This document shows positions 8,175 to 17,637 of a DNA stretch of 43,996 nt, piece by piece; position 1 is the stretch's first letter, and each line of letters starts with the position of its first letter. The DNA is taken from positions 1-43,996 of the forward strand of contig NVXV01000006.1 of the NCBI GenBank assembly GCA_002734085.1, in the 5' to 3' direction. The DNA is from Fluviicola sp. GTDB lineage: Bacteria > Bacteroidota > Bacteroidia > Flavobacteriales_D > Crocinitomicaceae. The translations under genes and the position numbers were made by a program. The notes under the pieces are model-generated. The model worked only from the letters and a program-made list of their open reading frames with translations. It did not search any database and had not been told where the DNA came from.

Positions 8175-8876
8175 ATGGAAAGTACATTAGACATATTTGT
8201 TAAAGCTATTTTTTCTGAAAATATGATTTTCGCATATTTTTTGGGAATGTGCTCTTACTTAGCAGTATCAAAAACAGTGAAAACTGGTGTTGGTTTAGGA
8301 GCTGCGGTAATATTTGTATTAGGAATCACAGTGCCGATAAATTATTTATTAGAGAACTATGTTCTTAAAGAAGGTGCATTAGAATGGCTAAATGAAGCAT
8401 ATGGTAAAGGCGGTGAAAATACGATCGATTTAAGTTTCTTATCTTTTATCATGTTCATCGCAGTAATTGCCTCAATGGTGCAACTTGTTGAGATGCTTGT
8501 AGAGAAGTTTGCTCCCGCTTTATACGGAGCACTAGGGATTTTCTTACCACTTATCGCTGTAAACTGTTCCATTTTGGGTGGTGCTTTATTTATGCAGGAC
8601 CGTCAATATTCAACAATTCTGGATGCAACAGCTTTTGGAATAGGTTCAGGAATAGGTTGGTTCTTAGCGATTGTTGCTATTGCTGCAATTCGAGAGAAAA
8701 TTAGATATTCGAATGTCCCACCTGCATTGAGAGGATTAGGTATTACTTTCATCATCACTGGTTTGATGGGAATAGCCTTCATGAGTTTCATGGGAATCAA
8801 ATATGGAGGAGACAAAAAGGAAAAAGCAGAGGTGGTTAAGACTTCTCAAGTTATTAATGATCAAATACAGGAATAA
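8175..8876 (+). CDS. nqrE: Na+-translocating NADH:quinone reductase subunit E
   Basis: NqrE, 233 residues, is the membrane partner of NqrD. The conserved Cys residues are in [11 protein letters not shown] (C26) and AVNCSILGG (C131), matching the iron-sulfur ligands of the family. About six helices are visible. A loop with [15 protein letters not shown] (66-80) lies between helices 2 and 3, and the C-terminus (213-233) is a charged tail. Its stop codon overlaps the nqrF start in TAATG, which suggests translational coupling. Confidence 0.96.
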   Translation: MESTLDIFVKAIFSENMIFAYFLGMCSYLAVSKTVKTGVGLGAAVIFVLGITVPINYLLENYVLKEGALEWLNEAYGKGGENTIDLSFLSFIMFIAVIASMVQLVEMLVEKFAPALYGALGIFLPLIAVNCSILGGALFMQDRQYSTILDATAFGIGSGIGWFLAIVAIAAIREKIRYSNVPPALRGLGITFIITGLMGIAFMSFMGIKYGGDKKEKAEVVKTSQVINDQIQE

Positions 8877-10174
8877 TGGGATTATCAATTGCAATTACAG
8901 TTATATTCTTTCTTGCCGTAATTTTAATTTTGGTGAGTATGCTTCTGTTCGTAAAAGCAAAGCTATCTCCAGCTGGTAAATTAAAAATTACTATAAATGG
9001 TGAGAAAGAACTTGAAGTCAATGGAGGTGATACTTTGTTAACTACTTTGAGTAATAATGGAATTTATCTTCCATCTGCTTGTGGTGGAGGTGGTACATGT
9101 ATTCAGTGTACTTGCCAGGTTCATAGTGGTGGAGGTAGTATACTTCCAACAGAAGAACCTCATTTTTCTAGAAAGGAAATCAAAGAGAACTTTAGACTAG
9201 GATGTCAGGTTAAAGTGAAGGAAGATATGGAACTTGAACTCCCTGAAGAAATCATGGGAATCAAAGAGTGGGAAGCGGAAGTTGTATCTAATTATAACGT
9301 AGCATCTTTCATTAAAGAATTCATTGTACAGATTCCAGAAGATATGGATTATAAAGCGGGTGGATATATCCAGATACGCGTTCCTCCGTGTGTTGTGGAC
9401 TTTAAAGATTTTGACATCGAAGCACACCCTGAAGATCACAAAGGTGAGCCAGATAAATTTAAACCTGAGTGGGACAAATTTAAATTGTGGCCACTGACAA
9501 TGACAAATACAGAGGATACAGTTCGCGCATACTCAATGGCTTCATACCCAGCTGAGGGAAGAAGAATTATGTTGAATGTACGTATTGCAACTCCTCCTTT
9601 TGATCGTAAAGCGGGTGATTGGATGAAAGTGAATCCAGGGATTGCCTCTTCTTTTATCTTCAATCAGAAGAAAGGGGATAAAGTGATAATATCAGGACCT
9701 TACGGAGAATTCTTTATCAATAAAGAAAGTGATTCTGAAATGCTTTATATCGGAGGTGGTGCTGGAATGGCACCTATGAGATCTCACTTGTATGAATTGT
9801 TTAAAACAATGCGTACGGATAGAAAAGTGACTTATTGGTATGGTGGTCGTTCGAAGGCTGAGTTGTTTTATATTGAGCATTTCCGTGAGTTAGAAAGAGA
9901 ATTTCCAAACTTTAAATTCTACATGGTATTATCAGAACCTTTACCTGAAGATAACTGGGTTGAGAAAAAAGATATTTATGATGAAGAAGGTGACGGATTC
10001 CTAGGATTTGTTCACCAGGCTGTTATTGATCAATATTTGAAGAAACACGATGAACCAGAGGAAATAGAATATTATTTCTGCGGTCCTCCATTAATGAATC
10101 AAGCTGTTTTAAACATGTGCGATGAATGGGGTGTACCACCAGAAAATGTTTCATTTGATGATTTTGGTGGATAA
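8876..10174 (+). CDS. nqrF: Na+-translocating NADH:quinone reductase subunit F (NADH dehydrogenase)
   Basis: NqrF, 432 residues, is the electron-entry subunit: it oxidises NADH through FAD and a [2Fe-2S] centre. Domains in order: membrane anchor helix (about 4-26); ferredoxin domain (33-125) with ligands C69, C75, C78 and C110; FAD-binding domain (about 130-275) with the RxYS motif R217-A-Y219-S220; and NADH-binding domain with GGGAGMAP (293-300) and CGPPLMNQAV near residue 395. It ends in the family-typical FDDFGG. All cofactor residues are intact, so the pump should work. It is the last gene of the operon, followed by a strong terminator. Confidence 0.98.
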   Translation: MGLSIAITVIFFLAVILILVSMLLFVKAKLSPAGKLKITINGEKELEVNGGDTLLTTLSNNGIYLPSACGGGGTCIQCTCQVHSGGGSILPTEEPHFSRKEIKENFRLGCQVKVKEDMELELPEEIMGIKEWEAEVVSNYNVASFIKEFIVQIPEDMDYKAGGYIQIRVPPCVVDFKDFDIEAHPEDHKGEPDKFKPEWDKFKLWPLTMTNTEDTVRAYSMASYPAEGRRIMLNVRIATPPFDRKAGDWMKVNPGIASSFIFNQKKGDKVIISGPYGEFFINKESDSEMLYIGGGAGMAPMRSHLYELFKTMRTDRKVTYWYGGRSKAELFYIEHFRELEREFPNFKFYMVLSEPLPEDNWVEKKDIYDEEGDGFLGFVHQAVIDQYLKKHDEPEEIEYYFCGPPLMNQAVLNMCDEWGVPPENVSFDDFGG

Positions 10175-10192
10175 TATTTTTAAGACTATTGT

Positions 10193-10229
10193 AAAAGCGC
10201 TTCTTTGACGGAGCGCTTTTTTATTTTTG
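10193..10229 (+). terminator. Rho-independent terminator of the nqr operon
   Basis: A perfect 9-bp stem (AAAAGCGCT at 10193-10201 with AGCGCTTTT at 10212-10220) is followed by a T-rich run. It starts 19 bases after the nqrF stop. Confidence 0.88.
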
Positions 10230-10275
10230 AATTATTGCTTTTCAGTTCATAACCAGAAAATTGACAGATTTATAC

Positions 10276-10283
10276 TATTTTTG
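10276..10283 (+). promoter_or_regulatory. Possible -7 box for the dipeptidyl peptidase gene
   Basis: TATTTTTG matches TAnnTTTG and lies 37 bases before the ATG of the next gene, after the nqr terminator. A TTG at 10261-10263 is only 12 bases upstream of the box, so -33 spacing is not canonical. Confidence 0.35.
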
Positions 10284-10320
10284 GTACGAAATTGGGTTTA
10301 ACTCCTTTAAATAAGATCAA

Positions 10321-12441
10321 ATGCGTTTAATACTTTCTTTACTTTTTTCCAGTCTACTTTTTAGTACTATAGCCCAAAAAGATTTATCACTAGAAGAAGC
10401 TGTGATGGGTCAATACCAGCAGTTTTATCCAGAGAACATATTCGGATTTAGCTGGGTGCCGAATACAGATGATTATTCGTATTTAGATAAATACACCAAT
10501 TTGATGTATGCCAATGCTAGAAATGGAAATGATAAAAAGATTCTGACTATTCAAGAAGTGAATGAAAAAATGGAGACGGAGTTCAGATATTTTTCTGGTT
10601 TTGAATGGAAGAATAAAACGTCTTTTTATCTGAAGGGAAAGAATGTTATTGTGTTTTTTGATTATAAGTCAAAAGAAGGAAAGAAAATAGAACTTCCGGA
10701 GAATGCAGAAAATATAACTGTTTCAGCCAGTTCAGATCAAGTTGTATTCACGATAGAGAACAATGTTCATTATATGACAATGGATGGGGAGTCTAAAGCA
10801 ATCACTGATTTTGAAGATAAGAATATTGTTTCAGGTCAGGCCATTGCAAGAAGTGAGTTCGGAATAACTGGAGGTTTGTTTTGGTCTCCAAACGCAACTC
10901 AAATAGCTTTTTATCAAAAAGATGAAACGCATGTGCACGATTACCCTCTTTTGGATATTAATGAGTATCCTGGTGAGTTAAACGCTATCAAGTATCCAAT
11001 GGCGGGTCAAAAGAGTGAACGTGCTCGAGTCGGTATTTACAATATTCAAAGTGGAAAAACATATTATATCAAACCAAGGAATGGAGTAGAGAGCTACCTG
11101 ACTAATTTAAGCTGGACACCAGATAGTAAACAGATTGTACTGGCAGAGGTAAATAGAGATCAAAATAACACTGTTGTTGATTTATATGATAACAAGGCGA
11201 AATTCTTGAAAACTTTATTTGCAGAGACAAGTGATACATGGACTGAACCAGAACACGCTGCTGTATTTCCTTTCCAAGATCCTTCGAAATTGTATTGGGT
11301 TACAGAAATGAATGGCTTTGCTAATCTTCATCAGATTAGTTATGAGGGAAACACAATTAGTTTTGAAGCTATTACTGAGAATGACTTCGTTTTGAAGGAT
11401 ATTCTTCAAACAAGTGATAATGGTGATGTCTTCTTTACAGCAACTGGGGATAGTCCATTAAACACAATGTTATATAAAGTCGATCAAGATGGTATACAAA
11501 CGCTCCTTACCAAAGAGTCTGGAACACATACTGTTCAAATAAGTAGCAATGGGAAGTATATCTTCGACAGTTATTCTTCGCATAGTATTCCTAATAAAAC
11601 GGTAATTAGAGATGCAAGCGGCAAGGTGATAAGAACACTTATTGATGCAAAAAATCCGCTTGAAGAATATAATTTATCTGAGGCTGAGATTAAAACAATT
11701 ACTGGGAAAGACGGTACTGAACTATATACGCGATTAATCAAGCCGAAAAATTTTGATCCAACGAAAAAATATCCTGTTTTAATTTATGTTTACGGAGGTC
11801 CACATGCTCAAATGATTACAAATAGCTGGCTTGATGGAGGTAGTTTATGGATGCATTGGATGGCAAATCAAGGGTATCTGGTTTTTACGCTGGATAATCG
11901 AGGTTCAGGAAATAGAGGTAAAGATTTTGAACATGGAATCCACAGACAGTTGGGTACACTTGAATTAGAAGACCAATTAACAGGTGTTGAGTATCTAAAA
12001 TCTCTTGAGTTTGTAGATCAAAATCGATTTGCTGTGCACGGCTGGAGCTTCGGTGGATTCATGACAGGTACTATGATGACAAAAGCAGCTGATGTCTTTA
12101 AAGTAGGTGTGGCGGGAGGACCAGTTACTGACTGGAAATATTATGAAATCATGTATGGTGAACGCTACATGGACGCACCTCAGGACAATGAGGAAGGATA
12201 CAAGAATGCGAGCTTGATAGAAAATGCTGATAAACTTGAAGGTAAATTATTACTCATTCATGGAACATCCGATAACGTAGTAGTAATGCAGCACAATCTT
12301 GCACTGGTTCAGAAGTTTGTTTCTATTGGAAAACAAGTAGATTTTTTCCCTTATCCTATGCACGAGCACAACGTTCGAGGAAAGGATAGAATTCATCTCA
12401 TGGAAAAAGTATTAACCTATATCTTAGATAACAACAATTAA
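10321..12441 (+). CDS. Dipeptidyl peptidase IV-like serine peptidase (family S9)
   Basis: A 706-residue exported S9 prolyl-oligopeptidase-family enzyme, probably releasing X-Pro or similar dipeptides from peptide N-termini in the periplasm or at the surface. A signal peptide covers about residues 1-19, ending TIAQ. Residues about 35-460 form the beta-propeller (N-terminal DPPIV region) and about 470-706 the alpha/beta hydrolase. The catalytic triad is visible: Ser576 in GWSFGG, Asp651 in HGTSDNVV and His683 in HEHNVRG. The VYGGPHAQ segment before the nucleophile and NRGSGNRG are S9 landmarks. It stands alone between the nqr terminator and the next promoter region, so it is probably monocistronic. 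Confidence 0.95.
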   Translation: MRLILSLLFSSLLFSTIAQKDLSLEEAVMGQYQQFYPENIFGFSWVPNTDDYSYLDKYTNLMYANARNGNDKKILTIQEVNEKMETEFRYFSGFEWKNKTSFYLKGKNVIVFFDYKSKEGKKIELPENAENITVSASSDQVVFTIENNVHYMTMDGESKAITDFEDKNIVSGQAIARSEFGITGGLFWSPNATQIAFYQKDETHVHDYPLLDINEYPGELNAIKYPMAGQKSERARVGIYNIQSGKTYYIKPRNGVESYLTNLSWTPDSKQIVLAEVNRDQNNTVVDLYDNKAKFLKTLFAETSDTWTEPEHAAVFPFQDPSKLYWVTEMNGFANLHQISYEGNTISFEAITENDFVLKDILQTSDNGDVFFTATGDSPLNTMLYKVDQDGIQTLLTKESGTHTVQISSNGKYIFDSYSSHSIPNKTVIRDASGKVIRTLIDAKNPLEEYNLSEAEIKTITGKDGTELYTRLIKPKNFDPTKKYPVLIYVYGGPHAQMITNSWLDGGSLWMHWMANQGYLVFTLDNRGSGNRGKDFEHGIHRQLGTLELEDQLTGVEYLKSLEFVDQNRFAVHGWSFGGFMTGTMMTKAADVFKVGVAGGPVTDWKYYEIMYGERYMDAPQDNEEGYKNASLIENADKLEGKLLLIHGTSDNVVVMQHNLALVQKFVSIGKQVDFFPYPMHEHNVRGKDRIHLMEKVLTYILDNNN

Positions 12442-12581
12442 CTCATTGTTGACTGAAAATGTGACTTATGTCCAATCCATAATTAAAATCTACGTTTTTG
12501 TTGATTTAATTATGTAGAACACTTTTTTTTCCTTTATTTTGTAGGTAATTGGTTTATTATTTAACACTATCAAGCGAAACT

Positions 12582-12902
12582 ATGTTTAGGATATTATTAC
12601 TAAGCGCCTTACTTTTAGGTGTCACTACTTTTTCAAGCGCTCAAAACTATAGTTACAGTTTTCAAGGAGATATTGATTCACTTGCTGTAGTTGATCTCGC
12701 TGAAAAATTATCACTACTGGAAGGTGTAGAAACCGTTAAAGGAAGATTTAAGGTTGAAAAGAAAGCAGGTGAATTTTTAATTTATTCTAGCAATTTCAAG
12801 GACAAGACAAATCCGTATCCATTTGACCCTTCTAAGTTCAAGGCTATTTTAATAGAAAATAACCTTACTCCACTTAAGTTTAAAGAGATTCCAACTAAAT
12901 AA
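12582..12902 (+). CDS. Small secreted hypothetical protein
   Basis: I use the ATG at 12582, giving 106 residues, rather than an in-frame TTG at 12549, because it begins directly with a clean signal peptide (MFRILLLSALLLGVTTFSSA, cleaved near AQN). The mature part of about 85 residues has no Cys and alternates short predicted strands and helices (DLAEKLSLLEGVETVKG, then EFLIYSS). The DLAEKL..LEGVETVKGRF pattern followed by a strand vaguely recalls heavy-metal-associated folds, but the metal CxxC is absent. It ends 7 bases before the large type IX substrate gene, so it is probably cotranscribed with it and may be part of the same surface system. Function unknown. Confidence 0.65.
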   Translation: MFRILLLSALLLGVTTFSSAQNYSYSFQGDIDSLAVVDLAEKLSLLEGVETVKGRFKVEKKAGEFLIYSSNFKDKTNPYPFDPSKFKAILIENNLTPLKFKEIPTK

Positions 12903-12909
12903 ATTAGTT

Positions 12910-15900
12910 ATGATAATATTAAAAAAAGCATTTCCTTTTTTAGGGGCTATTTTATTGTGTTTCCATGGGGTTGGACAATCAGATGGTTGTTCATTTTCTC
13001 CGGTACTAAGCGTCACTGCTAACTGTTCATCACCGACAGCTGGAACTTCTACTGGAGCAACCCAAACGATTACTGGATGTGCTGGTAACGCAGATGATGA
13101 TGTTTGGTATGAATTTACAGCTACATCTACTTCACACCAAATTCAGGTGGGAGCAAGTGGTGGTTATGACCCTGTAATTCAAGTGTTTTCAAATGTTTGT
13201 AGTAGTTTGGTTTCGCTGGGATGTCAAGACAACTTTGGTACTGGCGTAGATGAAACTTTTAATTATTCAAGTTTTACTCCAGGTCAAGTGTATAAAATAC
13301 GTGTCTATCACTGGGGCGCTGGATCTGGAACAGGAGACTTCACTATTTGTGTAACTACACCGCCTGCACCACCAAGTAATGATGCTTGTGGAGGAGCAAT
13401 ATCTCTAAACGTTAATACAAGTTGTAGTCCGCAATTATTTTCAAATGATGGCGCTACAAATTCACTTGCAGGTTGTTCGGGAAATGCTGACGATGATGTT
13501 TGGTTTAGTTTTGTTGCAACAAATTCTGTACAAGATATTATCGTTGATCCAGTTTCAACCATGGATTTAGTTGTAGAATTATACCAAGGAAATTGTTCTT
13601 CACTGAATTCTTTGAATTGCATGGACAATACCTTTACCGGTGATCAAGAAGAAATCAATGCCGTAGGATTAACACCAGGTGAGACCTATTATTTCCGTGT
13701 GTATGATTATTATTCTGGAACCACAGGAGATTTTAATGTTTGTGTGGTAGGATCACCAACACCTGCTCCAACGAATGATGAGCCTTGTGACGCTATTCTA
13801 ATGCCACCCGTAACTTCAGCTTGTAATTACGGCACGTTTAACAATGTTGGAGCAACGACTACTACCGGAGCAGGTATTCCAACACCTTCCTCTTGTGCCG
13901 GAGGTAGTGGAGCAGCAATAGGAGGGTTTACTTCGGGTACTGCTGATGTTTGGTTTCAAATTGTAGTGCCTTCCACTGGGAATATCAATATTACAGCTGA
14001 ACCAAATTTAGGGGGTGGTGCAATTACAGACGGTGTAATGGCACTCTATTCTGGAGATTGTAGCAATATGTCTCAAATAGCATGTGCTGATGATTACTCA
14101 GATTACCCAGGTTCTGCTCATGATTTACTCCCAATGATAACTGAAAATGGATTAACTCCTGGAGACACCTTATACTTAAGATACTGGGGGTTTGGTACAA
14201 ATCAAGGTGATTTTGGGTTCTGTGTGAATACTGCATTAAATGATGACTGTGTAGATGCATTATATATATGTGATATAAACGGATACAGTGGTTCTACTAG
14301 TTCTGCATATACTCCAAAACGACCAAGTAATATGAGAGGGAATGCCGAACAAAATGACCCTCCGACATACACATATACACCTGGGACAAATACAGGTGGA
14401 GTTTTTGGACAAGGTGGCCCTTGGGGAAATGGAGCTCCTAATTACGATGTGCGAATTGATAATAATTCTTGGATCTCATTTACTGCTTCAGATGTAACTG
14501 CAGTACTTAATGTCTCTGTGATTGATTGCTGGGTAGGGAATTATCCAAGTGGAGGAATCCAAATGCAAATTTTTGACGCGGATAATTGTACGAATTTTGT
14601 TCCCGTTTCCAATTTCGAAGAAAATAGTACAGGATTTACAATTACTGCAAATGATTTAATTGTTGGAAATGATTACTACCTAATGGTGGACGGCTATGCA
14701 GGAGATATTTGTAGTTATACAATTAGTGCAAATTCAGGTGTGCAATTCCCAGACATTCCTGACGTTGCCCCAATTTGTCCTGGTGAGACGGTTGTTTTAA
14801 CTGCACCATCTGGAGCAACAAGTTATGAATGGCAACACAATGGAGCGACCACTCAAAGTGTTACGGTTTCACCTGGAGCTACAACCACTTTTATTTGTGA
14901 AGTAGAAGGGTTGTGTGATTACAAGCAAACATTAGACGTTGAAGTAGAAGTTAAACCACTTCCAGTAATCACTTTCTCAACAGGGCCAAGTACAACAATT
15001 TGTGCGGAAGAATCAGTTACTATAATTGCTAATGGTGCAGATTCGTATGATTGGGATTCTGGACAAACCACACAGAGTATTACTGTTTCGCCATCTTCAA
15101 CCACCACATATACAGTTACTGGAACAACAAATGGTTGTGAAAGTGTTGAACAGGTATTAGTAAATGTAAATCAATTACCAACATTATCAACGAATCCTTC
15201 TGCAACAGATGCAGATTGTGGAGTTTCAAATGGCGCACTTACAGGCGGAGTAGCTGCAGGTAATCCTTCTTTTACTTATGTATGGACCAATGGCAGCGGA
15301 ACAGTTGTTGGAAATAATATGGATTTAACAAATATTCCAGCAGGTCTATATTCGCTAGAAGTGACAGATGGAAATGGTTGTTCAGACAATTTCGGACCAT
15401 TTAGTGTTGCAAATCCCGGAGCTCCTAGCGCACCGACTATTACAGTTAGTACAAATCAAGCTTGTGATGGAGAAGGTATTACTTTTTCAGTGAGTTCTTC
15501 GGATCCTTCAGCAACTTTTGATTGGTCAGGACCAAATGGTTTTAGCTCTAATGCCGATAATTTTACAGTGACAATGGATCAACTTACGGAAGGAAATTAT
15601 TGCGTTACTGCTACTGTTTCTAACTGTACTAGTCCTTCAGCCTGTGAATCAATTGTGCTAAATGAACTCCCTACTTTAAATGTTACTTCAGATAGTGAAG
15701 GCACCTTGGTTTGTGAGAATAGTGATGTTGAATTAACAGCAAGTGGTGCAAGCTCATTAGTCTGGAATGGACCAAATGGATTTAACGCAAATGGAGCATC
15801 TGTTTCATTAACCAATAGTTCTACGAATTCTACCGGATGGTATGTGGTAACTGGAACCGATGGGAACAACTGTTCTTCAGTAGACTCTACTTATGTTGAA

Positions 15901-16692
15901 GTAGTACCATTGCCAACAGCTGATGCAGCAGCGAGTAGCGATTCACAAACAGCCTTTTGTGAAGGTAGTGTTGGATTCCTTTATGGATCTGGAGGTGATG
16001 ATTTTGTTTGGATGGGACCAAATGGATTCAGCTCATCAAATCAAAATCCTACAATAGCAAACTTCGACTCAACGAATGTCGGAACTTATATTTTAACTGT
16101 TACGGATGTAAATGGATGTCAGAATCAAGATTCAATTAGTTTGGATGTTTCTGTTTTTGAAGATGTTTCGATAAACGCTGGAGATACGGTACTCTGTCCT
16201 GGTGATTTACTTTCGCTTTCAGCGAGTGGAGCTGAAAGTTATGTTTGGACAGGTCCAAATGGGTTTTCTGAATCGGGGCAAAATATAACAATTGACAATA
16301 TTTCTTTGAATCAATCGGGTACTTATTATGTTGAAGGGACAAGTGCCTTTGGATGTACTGGTGGAGATGAAGTTGAAATAGTGGTCGAAATGAGTTCTGA
16401 TTGTTTGTTTATTCCTGGTCTGGTAACACCTAATGATGACAACAGAAATGATGCTTGGGTAATTACGGGAATAACAAATTACCCTGATGCTGAAATATCC
16501 ATCTTTAATAGATGGGGTAATTTGGTGTATTTTGTTTCTCCTTATGAAAATGATTGGGGAGGTCAAGTAAATAGAGGTGTTAATGTAGGAGACGGTTCAG
16601 GAAGATTACCTACAGGAACCTATTTCTATATTGTCAAGTTGAATGATGGAGTAACCGATCCATTCAAAGGTTATATTGAATTACAATACTAG
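12910..16692 (+). CDS. Giant type IX secretion substrate with gliding-type (type B) C-terminal sorting domain
   Basis: A 1260-residue cell-surface protein. A signal peptide (1-22) is followed by three related Cys-containing beta domains of about 130 residues, with the recurring pattern CxGNADDDVWYEF / ADDDVWFSF / TADVWFQI and a closing GDFxxCV. A fourth, larger unit (about 445-615) starts DDCVDALYICD. Then come Ig/PKD-like domains near 620-760 (CPGETVVLTAPSGATSYEW and CAEESVTIIANGADSYDW), a SprB-like repeat near 765-835 (DCGVSNGALTGG), and four tandem domains each with a GPNGF motif, about 80 residues apart. The C-terminal 90 residues (LVTPNDDNRNDAW, FNRWGNLVY, PTGTYFYIVKL) are the type B sorting domain. 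It is a probable adhesin or matrix protein. Confidence 0.93.
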   Translation: MIILKKAFPFLGAILLCFHGVGQSDGCSFSPVLSVTANCSSPTAGTSTGATQTITGCAGNADDDVWYEFTATSTSHQIQVGASGGYDPVIQVFSNVCSSLVSLGCQDNFGTGVDETFNYSSFTPGQVYKIRVYHWGAGSGTGDFTICVTTPPAPPSNDACGGAISLNVNTSCSPQLFSNDGATNSLAGCSGNADDDVWFSFVATNSVQDIIVDPVSTMDLVVELYQGNCSSLNSLNCMDNTFTGDQEEINAVGLTPGETYYFRVYDYYSGTTGDFNVCVVGSPTPAPTNDEPCDAILMPPVTSACNYGTFNNVGATTTTGAGIPTPSSCAGGSGAAIGGFTSGTADVWFQIVVPSTGNINITAEPNLGGGAITDGVMALYSGDCSNMSQIACADDYSDYPGSAHDLLPMITENGLTPGDTLYLRYWGFGTNQGDFGFCVNTALNDDCVDALYICDINGYSGSTSSAYTPKRPSNMRGNAEQNDPPTYTYTPGTNTGGVFGQGGPWGNGAPNYDVRIDNNSWISFTASDVTAVLNVSVIDCWVGNYPSGGIQMQIFDADNCTNFVPVSNFEENSTGFTITANDLIVGNDYYLMVDGYAGDICSYTISANSGVQFPDIPDVAPICPGETVVLTAPSGATSYEWQHNGATTQSVTVSPGATTTFICEVEGLCDYKQTLDVEVEVKPLPVITFSTGPSTTICAEESVTIIANGADSYDWDSGQTTQSITVSPSSTTTYTVTGTTNGCESVEQVLVNVNQLPTLSTNPSATDADCGVSNGALTGGVAAGNPSFTYVWTNGSGTVVGNNMDLTNIPAGLYSLEVTDGNGCSDNFGPFSVANPGAPSAPTITVSTNQACDGEGITFSVSSSDPSATFDWSGPNGFSSNADNFTVTMDQLTEGNYCVTATVSNCTSPSACESIVLNELPTLNVTSDSEGTLVCENSDVELTASGASSLVWNGPNGFNANGASVSLTNSSTNSTGWYVVTGTDGNNCSSVDSTYVEVVPLPTADAAASSDSQTAFCEGSVGFLYGSGGDDFVWMGPNGFSSSNQNPTIANFDSTNVGTYILTVTDVNGCQNQDSISLDVSVFEDVSINAGDTVLCPGDLLSLSASGAESYVWTGPNGFSESGQNITIDNISLNQSGTYYVEGTSAFGCTGGDEVEIVVEMSSDCLFIPGLVTPNDDNRNDAWVITGITNYPDAEISIFNRWGNLVYFVSPYENDWGGQVNRGVNVGDGSGRLPTGTYFYIVKLNDGVTDPFKGYIELQY

Positions 16693-16698
16693 TTTACT

Positions 16699-17634
16699 AT
16701 GAAATGTATATTTAAATTTTGTTGCGTATTGTTTGTAGTGCTTTTTGTTGTACCGCTTAGTAGTGTAAGCTATGGTCAGCAAGATGAACAACTTTCTTTA
16801 TACAATTATAATCCATTATACTATAACCCTGCTTATGCGGGTAGTAAAAGCGCACTAAGCGTTGTTGCTATGGCAAGATTTCAATGGGTGAATTTTGAGG
16901 GGGCTCCAAATACCCAGTTTTTATCAGTTCACACTCCAGTAATGGGACAGTCTCTTGGGATGGGGTTAAATCTCGTGAATGACCAAGTTGGCTCAAGGCA
17001 ACGAACAGCTGCTTACTATAATGTAAGTTCTGGGATAAGATTAAATGAGAAGAACGATCGCTTAGCTTTTGGACTTTCTGTTGGAATGGATGTGATGTCT
17101 TATGATTTTTCAAGTCTAAATGTACACGATGTAAGTGACCCGTTTTATGGCCAGCAATTATCAACTACTAAAGCAAATGTTGGAGGAGGGATTTACTATT
17201 ATTCTGATAGACATTATGTTGGTGTTTCAAGCCCTCGTTTGTTAGAGTCAAAGGCTCTAGATAATGAAAATGTAATGACAGCTTTAAATAAAAGACACTT
17301 TTTTATTAGCGCGGGAAAGGTATTTGATATCAATAGTGTAATTAAGTTTAAGCCAACGACCTTAATTAAGGTAACTCCAAATGCTCCACTTACTTTTGAT
17401 GCCAATACAAACTTTTTACTTTATGAGCGTTTTTGGGCAGGTGCCTTTTACAGATTTCATGAAGCAGTTGGTTTAAACTTTGTGTACAATTACAAAAATT
17501 TCATTCACGTGGGGTATGGTTTTGAATTTCCAATTAACCGACTTTCATCGTACCAATCTGGGTCTCACGAAGTGTTATTACAGATTGATATTCAGTCAAA
17601 AAAACATTTATTCACTTCACCACGATACTTTTAA
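16699..17634 (+). CDS. PorP/SprF family type IX secretion outer-membrane protein
   Basis: A 311-residue beta-barrel protein. The signal peptide spans about residues 1-26 and ends in SYGQQD. Family features are the N-terminal LSLYNYNPLYYNPAYAGS (32-49), FQWVNFEGAPNTQFLSVHTP (56-75) and the GxGxxLVNDQVG stretch. PorP/SprF paralogues usually lie beside a type B CTD substrate and are needed for surface attachment of that partner (established for SprF-SprB). Here the gene starts 7 bases after the stop of the giant type B protein and ends 3 bases before the OmpA-family gene, so it almost certainly serves this substrate. Confidence 0.95.
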   Translation: MKCIFKFCCVLFVVLFVVPLSSVSYGQQDEQLSLYNYNPLYYNPAYAGSKSALSVVAMARFQWVNFEGAPNTQFLSVHTPVMGQSLGMGLNLVNDQVGSRQRTAAYYNVSSGIRLNEKNDRLAFGLSVGMDVMSYDFSSLNVHDVSDPFYGQQLSTTKANVGGGIYYYSDRHYVGVSSPRLLESKALDNENVMTALNKRHFFISAGKVFDINSVIKFKPTTLIKVTPNAPLTFDANTNFLLYERFWAGAFYRFHEAVGLNFVYNYKNFIHVGYGFEFPINRLSSYQSGSHEVLLQIDIQSKKHLFTSPRYF

Positions 17635-17637
17635 GTA

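Noticed and set aside
12432-12451. CAACAAT / ATTGTTG hairpin at the end of the S9 peptidase gene as a terminator
   Set aside because: The 7-bp stem is A/T-rich, overlaps the stop codon region and has no T-run after it.
12549-12581. TTG-initiated extension of the small secreted protein
   Set aside because: It would put eleven extra residues before a clean signal peptide; the ATG at 12582 is a better start.
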